64,000 nt of DNA from Leptospira levettii (GTDB taxonomy: Bacteria > Spirochaetota > Leptospiria > Leptospirales > Leptospiraceae), in the NCBI RefSeq assembly GCF_002812085.1, contig NZ_NPDM01000005.1, positions 62,001-126,000 of the forward strand, written 5' to 3'. The notes beneath the pieces were generated by a model. It did no database searches. It was not told the origin of the DNA and worked only from the letters and a program-made list of their open reading frames with translations. The translations under genes and the position numbers were made by a program. Position 1 is the stretch's first letter; every line of letters begins with the position of its first letter. Below, one piece after another: positions 54,730 through 62,520 of the stretch.

Positions 54730-56198
54730 AAATTGGAATCTGATGGGATTTGAAAACTTTTTTTGGCTTCCTCATTCAATGAACTGACTTCATCTTTTTT
54801 GAAAATCAGTTCATAACCATCATTCATTGTAAATCTTATATACGGTGACTCATTCTGATTCACGACATTGCGTAAGTCTTCTAATGATGATACCTCTTGG
54901 CCGTTTACAGATTTTAAAACCAATTGATGGGTCATGTGATAAGCCTTATTCCCTGAAAGTGGGACAACTTGTGATAAAAAAATCACTTTTCCTTCTTTGG
55001 AATTCCTTTTGATTCGATAAAAATCATTTAAGTATAATAATTCTTTGCTGACCCGATTTCTCCATTGGTTCCCATGTTCTGTTAAATAATATTCTGAAAG
55101 TTCTTGAAATAGTATCCCAGCTAACATCAAGTACTTTGGCATCTGAGATCTAGTATTCCCATGTGGAATTCGAATTGCAGATTCGTTTAAAGGTTTGGAT
55201 TCTAATTCTAGTGTGATTGGTTTTTTATTTCGAAATACTTTGACCTTTATTTTTTTATCAAAAGCAGAATCTGATTCATTTGTATTATGAAATAAATAGG
55301 ACATGTTTAATTTTCCAAATTTTGGATGATCAAAGTATCCTTTTGGATCTATTTTATAATTGGATACTTCTAATATCACATCTTCCAGTTTTAAAATTCC
55401 ATCTGCAGATGAACCAGGGTAAATTTCAGCAACGAGTACACCTAAATCGTCTTTTCTTAGACCATACTCATTTCGTGAAGCACTATCAACTAAAGGTTTG
55501 AATCGAAATCCTTTAAACGGAAATGATTTCCCTTCGATGAAATGTTTGATTGAAAATGAAGGAATCAATTTACCCATTCCATTTTCTTTGAATTGGTATA
55601 AAATACCTTGGGGGATTCGGGAATTGACATCTAAAACAAGTTCACCAACACCATCTAATTTTTCTTCGGATTGGATTTCAATGTATGGATATTCCGCATA
55701 ACCACTCGCATAGGAATCGATATCCATTCGAATCATTCTGAGTTTTTTCTCTTCTAAATTCCTTTGGTCCTTACTTTCCATCACCGTACCGGTGCCTGGT
55801 AAAAATACTTCACTTTGAAAGATGACGGCTTTTAAATCTTTTTGAAAGGATGCATCATTTAACTTAAGTATGGCGAGACCTAAATCTGCATCGATTCGTT
55901 CTACTTCTGCCGTATATACTTTTAAGGTATCTGGTTTTTTTACTTCTATATTGGAATAAAAATAGATCGCTTGTGCGGGTACAAGAATCCTATTTTCTCC
56001 GATATAAATTCCTGTGGACTGACGTATCTCTGGATTCTTAAATCTCCAAGGTTGGATATAATTAGGATACAAGACTGTGACTTTGATTTGTAAAATCGAG
56101 GGATCTTGGCTTCCCACAGGCACAGGTTTACTTGTAAGTGGACTAGAAAAACAAATAACGAGAATCAAAAATGATTGGATGGTTGATAAAAATTTCAT
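54726..56198 (-). CDS. Catalytically dead HtrA/Deg-like PDZ protein
   Basis: 490 aa with a signal peptide. The trypsin-like part aligns with the upstream gene (STGIYIGENRILVPAQAI; DLGLAILKL), but the His is Gln76, the Asp position is Gly107 and the GNSGGP block is GVGELVLD, so all triad residues are lost. PDZ-like regions follow (LVAEIYPGSSADGILKLEDVI; LVLKSVNGQEVSSLEDL). It starts directly after the stop of the active paralogue (TAAATG). Probably a regulator or chaperone partner. Confidence 0.8.
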   Translation of the reverse strand: MKFLSTIQSFLILVICFSSPLTSKPVPVGSQDPSILQIKVTVLYPNYIQPWRFKNPEIRQSTGIYIGENRILVPAQAIYFYSNIEVKKPDTLKVYTAEVERIDADLGLAILKLNDASFQKDLKAVIFQSEVFLPGTGTVMESKDQRNLEEKKLRMIRMDIDSYASGYAEYPYIEIQSEEKLDGVGELVLDVNSRIPQGILYQFKENGMGKLIPSFSIKHFIEGKSFPFKGFRFKPLVDSASRNEYGLRKDDLGVLVAEIYPGSSADGILKLEDVILEVSNYKIDPKGYFDHPKFGKLNMSYLFHNTNESDSAFDKKIKVKVFRNKKPITLELESKPLNESAIRIPHGNTRSQMPKYLMLAGILFQELSEYYLTEHGNQWRNRVSKELLYLNDFYRIKRNSKEGKVIFLSQVVPLSGNKAYHMTHQLVLKSVNGQEVSSLEDLRNVVNQNESPYIRFTMNDGYELIFKKDEVSSLNEEAKKSFQIPSDSNF

Positions 56199-57686
56199 TT
56201 ATTTGCCTTTGATATGATTAGTTCGTTTGATTTGTTCGTCTGCTTTTTCAGATTCTTCTCGGTCTAAAATCATCGGAACTTGGATTCCATAAAAATATAT
56301 TTTGTAAGTTTTATCTTTTGAAGATTGGACTAAGTTTTTGAAATGATTTAGATTTCGCACCTTCGTTCCGTTAAATGATTCTACAACCATATTGAGATAA
56401 AAATCCGAATGTGAGTTTGTGGGGTGAGGTAATTTACGATATAATACAATGTCTTCTGTCTCACCATCTAATAAATTCGAACCTTCATAAAATCGATACA
56501 CAAGTAAACTGCCTCCTTGTGTTTGTCCAATTTTACTCCAAGATTCTAAGAGATCTCGATTTACGGATTGGAATACGAGACCTCCCAAAAGTAGATAGGG
56601 GTAATCTGTGCCATACCTTGACCTTTGGTTTTCCATCTGTGGCATTTTTTTCGCTGGAAAACTCACTCGAATTTTTTTCTTCTTTCGAATGAGATCAAAC
56701 TGGATTTCTTCTCCTGCAAATTTGTTATCGATGACTTCTAAAAAATCGATTGAGTTTGTTTCTTTTAGATTTCCATTCCTTCCAATTTTGCGACCATCAA
56801 TAGTCGTCAAATAATCACCAGGTTGAAGGAATCCATCTGCAGAACCTTGTTTGTACACACGGGTGACAAATACACCTTCCTCCCCATTTGGTATTTCGTA
56901 AAAGTTTCGATGTGATTCGGAAAATGAATTTTGTGTTTGGATCCCGAGTTCCACATAACCGTCGTATTCTCCATCTTCTATGTCTTTTAGAAAATGTTGA
57001 ATGACATTGGTAGGAATGATATATCCGATATTTTCGCCCTTGGTTGATGCTTGGAAAGCTACACCAACTACTTTCCCATTTTGAAATGCAGGGCCACCTG
57101 AATTTCCAGGATTGATAGCCGCATCAACTTGCACAACTAAATGGCTATCAATTTGAGAATGTGCATAACTTGATTGTTCAATACGTGAAACAATTCCTCT
57201 GCTGACTGAAATTTTACTACCTCCTATGGGATATCCGATGATATCTACGGGGCTTGCTAGTTCAGGTAAACCACCTAACTCTAATTCCATACTATCTGTG
57301 TAAAAATTTTGATCTGGCACTTCTAATATTGCTAAATCACAATCATGTGCAATGTAAAGAACCTTTACTTCAAACCATTCTGTTTGGTTGTTTCTCTGGG
57401 TTTCAATGAATTTAGCATTTGAAACAACATGAGCATTGGTAAGAATCCTGTTCTTTGAAATGATAAATCCCGAACCTGTGGAAGCAGAGATCCCAGAAGA
57501 CATCCACGGTGAATATGGATCTTTTGATTGTGAAAATACGCGGATTTGGACTACAGATTTCCTCAGTTCGTCAATGGATTGGCTGTTGGATTCGGCACTC
57601 ATCCTAAAAGAGAATAAAGTGAGAAAAAATAAAATAGTACTCGCAAAGGGAAGTGGGGAGGTTAAGATTTTTTTCTGATTCTGCAT
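56199..57686 (-). CDS. HtrA/Deg-like serine protease with PDZ domains
   Basis: About 495 aa from the ATG at 57686 (MQNQKKILTSPLPFA…), which gives a normal signal peptide; the frame is open to 57773, and an ATG at 57746 has AAAGGA upstream. The triad is intact: ILTNAHVV (His86), HDCDLAIL (Asp117), NPGNSGGPAF (Ser196). A PDZ domain follows (VFVTRVYKQGSADGFLQPGDYLTTIDG). A periplasmic quality-control protease, co-transcribed with its inactive paralogue. Confidence 0.9.
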   Translation of the reverse strand: MQNQKKILTSPLPFASTILFFLTLFSFRMSAESNSQSIDELRKSVVQIRVFSQSKDPYSPWMSSGISASTGSGFIISKNRILTNAHVVSNAKFIETQRNNQTEWFEVKVLYIAHDCDLAILEVPDQNFYTDSMELELGGLPELASPVDIIGYPIGGSKISVSRGIVSRIEQSSYAHSQIDSHLVVQVDAAINPGNSGGPAFQNGKVVGVAFQASTKGENIGYIIPTNVIQHFLKDIEDGEYDGYVELGIQTQNSFSESHRNFYEIPNGEEGVFVTRVYKQGSADGFLQPGDYLTTIDGRKIGRNGNLKETNSIDFLEVIDNKFAGEEIQFDLIRKKKKIRVSFPAKKMPQMENQRSRYGTDYPYLLLGGLVFQSVNRDLLESWSKIGQTQGGSLLVYRFYEGSNLLDGETEDIVLYRKLPHPTNSHSDFYLNMVVESFNGTKVRNLNHFKNLVQSSKDKTYKIYFYGIQVPMILDREESEKADEQIKRTNHIKGK

Positions 57687-58815
57687 GAGTTTTTTTGAAT
57701 CCATTTTATTCGGATCGGTAGCCTTTTTTTCTCTTATCACAGGCATCGTTTCCTTTAGAAAGAACCCTCGCACGGGAATGAAAACAAGTTTTTCAATTCT
57801 TGCTGGATTTTTCTGTGTTGGTAATTTGACAATCCTACTTGATTCATTGTTTTTAAAAAACCAAATCTTAAATCACCCTCATGTCATTTCGACATTTCTT
57901 GTATTTTTATCCTTTGTTCTCATTTTTTTTGGGTTACATTTTCCTACTTTTTTCCGCAACTTCCCAAAACTTCTCATCATCTCTTCTTTTGTTTTTGGTA
58001 TGGGAATCATGTTACTTCTGGTTGATTTGGGAATTCTCAACGATGTATATCCAGAAGCTAGTTTAATCCTACTAAAATATTACTATAACGCATATTATAT
58101 CATTACATTCATTGTTTTTTCTTACTTGATCATTGCTAAATTGCGTTTTAATTTCCCGGCGATTCAAACTTTTATGGAATATATTTATTATGCAGCATTT
58201 GGTGCTTGTTTTACATTCTTAATCATTTGTAATTTCCCATTACTTATCCCAATCTCTACCAATTATTTTCTGCATTTTTTCTTATTTTTGAATTTATTGT
58301 TTTTATTCTGCTTCACTGTATTTTTATTCCATTATTCCTTCACAAAGGATTATCTAACTCATCCATTTTCCTTTTTATTTGAAAGATCAAAACAAATCTT
58401 TGAGGAACAAATTCCTGCAAACAGATCCAATTCAAGGTTAGTGAAAGAAAAACTTTGGAATTTATATGAGAAACAAAATTGGCGTAAAACAATGGATAGT
58501 TTCTGGTTTCAAATTTTGGTAGATGAAACCTTGGACAATGCTCTTGAACACGGTGGGAAAAGAGAAGATGATATCATCACGGTACATGTGTTTGAGTCAT
58601 CAAAATACATTGATGTTTACGTAATTGATAGTGGGAAAGGTTTTAACCCAAGGTCAATCCCGAGCCCAATTGAATCTGATCGAAAATTGGTAACGGGTGG
58701 ACGTGGAATCCATATCCTTAAAAAACTATTTTTAGTAAGATGGAATTTTTTAGGGAATGAAGTGAATATTAGAGTGGATAAAACAAAAAGTTCCGATTGG
58801 AAAACTAACGTTTAA
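57685..58815 (+). CDS. Membrane protein with HATPase domain (anti-sigma/RsbW-like)
   Basis: 376 aa. Six or seven hydrophobic helices fill residues 1-215. The C-terminal domain is a GHKL ATPase: N-box DETLDNALEHG, G1 box VIDSGKGF, G2 box TGGRGIHILKK. No phospho-acceptor His box is present, so it resembles RsbW-type Ser kinases or anti-sigma factors rather than a sensor histidine kinase. It diverges from the HtrA gene with overlapping starts, which hints at an envelope-stress role. Confidence 0.8.
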   Translation: MSFFESILFGSVAFFSLITGIVSFRKNPRTGMKTSFSILAGFFCVGNLTILLDSLFLKNQILNHPHVISTFLVFLSFVLIFFGLHFPTFFRNFPKLLIISSFVFGMGIMLLLVDLGILNDVYPEASLILLKYYYNAYYIITFIVFSYLIIAKLRFNFPAIQTFMEYIYYAAFGACFTFLIICNFPLLIPISTNYFLHFFLFLNLLFLFCFTVFLFHYSFTKDYLTHPFSFLFERSKQIFEEQIPANRSNSRLVKEKLWNLYEKQNWRKTMDSFWFQILVDETLDNALEHGGKREDDIITVHVFESSKYIDVYVIDSGKGFNPRSIPSPIESDRKLVTGGRGIHILKKLFLVRWNFLGNEVNIRVDKTKSSDWKTNV

Positions 58816-58843
58816 TCGAAACTTTTTGTTATGAATGAATTGT

Positions 58844-59377
58844 TTAGTGTCCTTCAAACTCACAAATAGAATAAACATCAATACCGTAAGTATCTTTGAT
58901 CCTTTTTGCGCCACCTAAATCAGGTAAGTTGATGATGGTAGAACATTCATGCACTTGTCCTTTTAGATTTTGAATGAGTTTGATGGATGCTTCCAAGGTT
59001 CCACCAGTTGCAATTAAATCGTCCATGATGAGAACTTTGTCTCCCGGAACAATGGCATCAGTATGAATTTCCACATGGTCAACTCCATATTCCAATGCAT
59101 AGGACTCGGAAATCGTATTACCAGGTAGTTTCCCTTTTTTTCGAATGGGAACAAATCCTACACCTAATTGAAAAGCGAGGGCAGCACCTGGAATAAATCC
59201 CCTTGCATCAATCGCTGCAATTTTATTTAATTTTGCATTTTGGTATCGTTCTACAAACATCCCAATGGTCAGTTGGAAACCCTCTGGGTCGATGAGAAGG
59301 GAAGTGATGTCTCGAAACAAAATCCCTGGTTTTGGGTAATCAGGAATCGTTCGAATTTTAGATTTAACAATGGACAT
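58844..59377 (-). CDS. apt: Adenine phosphoribosyltransferase
   Basis: 177 aa, the normal length. [31 protein letters not shown] and the PRPP loop [17 protein letters not shown] are all present. It salvages adenine to AMP. It runs convergently to the HATPase gene (28 bp between stops) and lies downstream of htpX, separated by a terminator. Confidence 0.96.
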   Translation of the reverse strand: MSIVKSKIRTIPDYPKPGILFRDITSLLIDPEGFQLTIGMFVERYQNAKLNKIAAIDARGFIPGAALAFQLGVGFVPIRKKGKLPGNTISESYALEYGVDHVEIHTDAIVPGDKVLIMDDLIATGGTLEASIKLIQNLKGQVHECSTIINLPDLGGAKRIKDTYGIDVYSICEFEGH

Positions 59378-59413
59378 ATAAGGATGAAACCAAAGATGTC
59401 AAGGGTCTTGCAA

Positions 59414-59442
59414 TAAAAAAAGGCCGGCAATGACCGACCTTT
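59414..59442 (-). terminator. Rho-independent terminator after htpX
   Basis: On minus, AAAGGTCGG / CCGGCCTTT (9 bp, one G-T pair) with a 6-nt loop, then T7. It lies 28 bp past the htpX stop and before the apt gene. Confidence 0.88.
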
Positions 59443-59470
59443 CGAATTGTTTTTAAACTTTTGGTATCGA

Positions 59471-60361
59471 TTATCTCATTTGTTTGAGAGCAAGGATTCG
59501 ATCTTCCAATGCCGGGTGAGTGGCAAAAAGAGATAAGAATCCTCCCTTCTTTGAAGAAATTTTAAAGGAAGCAATTGCTTCTCCTCTCGGATCTTCTGGC
59601 ATCTCCACCATTTGTCTAAGGGATTCAAGAGCAGAGATCATCGACTCTCTTCCCGCAAGTTTAGCACCACCTGCATCTGCTCGGAATTCTCTTTGGCGAG
59701 AGAAATAAGCAACTGCCATGGATCCTAAAATTGAGAATACAATATCAAGAGCAATGGTCACAACAATTCTGACAATGTGAGCCATCTCTTCTTTCACTGC
59801 ATTGGCAGCTACATAAGCAATGATACGAGAGATGAACATTGCAAACGAGTTCACAACACCTTGGATGAGAGTTAAGGTCACCATATCTCCGTTTGCTACG
59901 TGAGACAATTCATGTGCAAGCACACCTTCTAACTCTTGCGTGTTCATTCGGTTGAGTAATCCAGTGGAAACGGCAACAAGGGCACTTGATTTACTAGGTC
60001 CAGTAGCGAAAGCATTCACTTCTGGAGATTCGTATATTCCCACTTCTGGCATAGGAAGGTGTGCACGTTGTGCCAAAGACTGCACTCTTCGATACACATC
60101 CATCTCGTGAGCGGAAGCTTGTTTTGGGTCGATGACTTTGACACCCATCGTCCATTTCGCCATCATCTTTGAAAGTAAGAGCGAAATAAAAGACCCCGCC
60201 ATACCCCACATTAAACAGAATACAATGAGTTGTGTTAGATCCAAACCAAAGGCACGGATGCTAAATCCCATCGATCCCATAAGGGTAGTCACGATGGAGA
60301 TTGTTGTCATAATCAAAATATTGGTTAACAGGAAAAAACCGATTCGTTTGATCCAAGTCAT
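59471..60361 (-). CDS. htpX: Membrane metalloprotease HtpX
   Basis: 296 aa. Two N-terminal membrane helices, zinc motif GVLAHELSHVANGD (HExxH), two more helices and QREFRADAGGAKLAG with the third-ligand Glu. Peptidase family M48B, which degrades damaged membrane proteins. The active-site layout is complete. Confidence 0.96.
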   Translation of the reverse strand: MTWIKRIGFFLLTNILIMTTISIVTTLMGSMGFSIRAFGLDLTQLIVFCLMWGMAGSFISLLLSKMMAKWTMGVKVIDPKQASAHEMDVYRRVQSLAQRAHLPMPEVGIYESPEVNAFATGPSKSSALVAVSTGLLNRMNTQELEGVLAHELSHVANGDMVTLTLIQGVVNSFAMFISRIIAYVAANAVKEEMAHIVRIVVTIALDIVFSILGSMAVAYFSRQREFRADAGGAKLAGRESMISALESLRQMVEMPEDPRGEAIASFKISSKKGGFLSLFATHPALEDRILALKQMR

Positions 60362-60448
60362 AGGAAATTGTTCTCCTTACGGTTCTTAAACAAGAACCTA
60401 CATATTAGACTGAAACTTTACTTCTCTTGCCAAAAGATTACAAGCAAT

Positions 60449-62065
60449 TTAATGTTCTAAATTTTCCCCTTTTTCTTTGGAACCAAGGAACTGGATGAGT
60501 AAAAATAAGGTCGCAAGAGAAATATAGGCAATCGGGAAGTCCCAATTTGCAATTTCTGTAAACCGATTGAAAATGGCATTCCCTTTCAATTCGTATGCAT
60601 GGATCCAACCAAACATAGATAAACAAGCGGCAATGACTGCCCAAACACTTGCTTTTAACCATTCCCTTTCCAAAATAAAGACAACCATCGCAGCCCAAAT
60701 CATTGATGTGATGAGAAATCCTTGCGAAAGAGAAAGGATCCCAGAGAGAGCATAGGGAAGGAAAGGTAAGTGAGGAGGAATATCAGAAAGTGAAAAATGG
60801 TAAGCTTGTTTTGCACCTAACTCTTGCAAGATCCCCTGCAGTTTCCCATCCAAAAATAAAAAAACATTTTGGATGATAAGAACCGCCCAACCAGCAAACG
60901 CTGGTAACAAACCTACAACAACAGCTGGGGAATGGTGTTTGGGGATTGCTTGGAATGCTTGGCTTGTGATGATGATCCCAATCCAAAGAACAATTGCCAT
61001 CCCCGCTTCCACTGGAATTAAGGCTTGTATTAAACCCATCAGACCAAAAAGGCTAACAATCGTCATGAACACACCAGATAACATGGAATAACTATGTTTT
61101 GCACCTAACGCCTTCCACCCTGGATGGCCGATGTAAATGGTTGTTGGGAAGGGTGATCCAAATGCGGTTCCGGCGAGTGTACCAACTCCATTGACTAGTA
61201 AGGATGTTTTTGTATCAAAACTATCACCAGAAGCTTCCGCAGATTCGATGTTTTGTAAAGAACCAATCACATTGAAGATCCCCATGGGCAAAATGATCGA
61301 AAAGTAAGCTTGTAAATTTGAATAGGTTAGGGTTTCAAATAAAGAAGTAAGCGATAATTGTGGGAAATAAAAACCCAATGTTTCCAATCCATTTTGGATC
61401 CCACCATCCTTATAAATTGGATCTCCCCAAAAACCAGATAGATAAGACAAAAGTACACCAACAAGAATCGATAAAAATCCACCAGGAATCCCAAATGGGA
61501 ATCGTACTTTCCCAAAATATTGTAAGAGGATAATTCCAAAAGGAATAAAGGCTATCATAGGCCTTTCAAACGTTCGTAGTAGAAAGTCCATTGAGATAAA
61601 CGTAAGCGCAATGCCAGCTAAAGCGGAAAGTAAAGCTGCTCTTGGAGTGTATTTCCTAATTTTTGCAGCAACAAAAGATCCCAAAACTTCAATGAGTCCA
61701 GACGCAAAGGAAACGAGTAAACCAGCTTTCCAGGCTTCCTTATAATCACCTGTTGCTTGGTAGGTGGGGAACATGACAAAAAAGATAAATGCAAATAGAG
61801 AAACAGTATTGATACCGTATGGAATTGCCGTTACATCCGTACGATTTGTCCTTTGTCCCAATTTCCATGCTTGCCATGCATAAAAAACATTCCCAATGAG
61901 TAAGGAAATCGCCGCACCAGGTAACACGACAGAAGTGATAAATGGTAAAGGGAATCCACAGACACCCATACATAAAGCTGATAAGACAAGAAGTTGGATG
62001 AGGTTGTCGACCATAAGACCAAAAAATCCATCCAGGTCACCGCGTGTGATGGTAAAAAAATTCAT
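60449..62065 (-). CDS. NCS2-family permease (purine/pyrimidine-like)
   Basis: 538 aa with about 12-14 membrane helices. DVTAIPYGINTVSLFAF, then FPFGIPGGFLSILVG and IFNVIGSLQNIESAEASGD and GSPFPTTIYIGHPGWKALGA fit the NCS2 (AzgA-like) fold, with the family's QNxE/GxxG-like region. Substrate unknown; purines or uracil are typical. It overlaps the SspB-like gene by 4 bp (ATGA). Confidence 0.82.
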   Translation of the reverse strand: MNFFTITRGDLDGFFGLMVDNLIQLLVLSALCMGVCGFPLPFITSVVLPGAAISLLIGNVFYAWQAWKLGQRTNRTDVTAIPYGINTVSLFAFIFFVMFPTYQATGDYKEAWKAGLLVSFASGLIEVLGSFVAAKIRKYTPRAALLSALAGIALTFISMDFLLRTFERPMIAFIPFGIILLQYFGKVRFPFGIPGGFLSILVGVLLSYLSGFWGDPIYKDGGIQNGLETLGFYFPQLSLTSLFETLTYSNLQAYFSIILPMGIFNVIGSLQNIESAEASGDSFDTKTSLLVNGVGTLAGTAFGSPFPTTIYIGHPGWKALGAKHSYSMLSGVFMTIVSLFGLMGLIQALIPVEAGMAIVLWIGIIITSQAFQAIPKHHSPAVVVGLLPAFAGWAVLIIQNVFLFLDGKLQGILQELGAKQAYHFSLSDIPPHLPFLPYALSGILSLSQGFLITSMIWAAMVVFILEREWLKASVWAVIAACLSMFGWIHAYELKGNAIFNRFTEIANWDFPIAYISLATLFLLIQFLGSKEKGENLEH

Positions 62066-62520
62066 TCGTTTCGTTTGCCTCCAAAATCAACTCGAATGAC
62101 ATTCCCTTCGCCAGTGACTTCTGGTTTTTGGGATTTTGGTTTTGATAATGATTCTTCTGGGTTTGTGTTTGTTTCGATTTGTAAAAACCGAAGTTGGGTA
62201 GCAGAATTTTGGAATTTGTCGTAAATTCTAAAAACGGCATCCCAAGGGATCATGGTTGGTTCCCAGGTAGAACCAAATTGTAGTTCCGCGAATAAATAAT
62301 CTGGTTTACTATCCAATACTTTGACTGCTTTATCACCAAACACGAGTACGATGCCAGATTCTTTTTCTGCATTGAGAAGTCCACGTTTCCCAATTTCCAA
62401 TTTTGGATGAGGCATTACATGGAGGTAAAAAACTCCAAAACGTTCCCAGTATAAATTGAATAAGTCTCTTTTGAACTCACGTAATGTTGTGATTTCTTCC
62501 TGCGTGAGGTTTTGGCTCAT
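62062..62520 (-). CDS. SspB-like protein (possible ClpXP adaptor)
   Basis: 152 aa. The core GIVLVFGDKAVKVLDSKPDY … MIPWDAVFRIYDKF matches the SspB fold (V-x-F-G … V-x-I-P-W-x-A-V-x-x-I-Y). A flexible Ser/Pro/Lys linker and a conserved-looking C-terminal end VIRVDFGGKRNE follow, as in SspB, whose tail docks on ClpX. Adaptor function is inferred from the fold. It is coupled to both neighbours by 4-bp overlaps. Confidence 0.55.
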   Translation of the reverse strand: MSQNLTQEEITTLREFKRDLFNLYWERFGVFYLHVMPHPKLEIGKRGLLNAEKESGIVLVFGDKAVKVLDSKPDYLFAELQFGSTWEPTMIPWDAVFRIYDKFQNSATQLRFLQIETNTNPEESLSKPKSQKPEVTGEGNVIRVDFGGKRNE

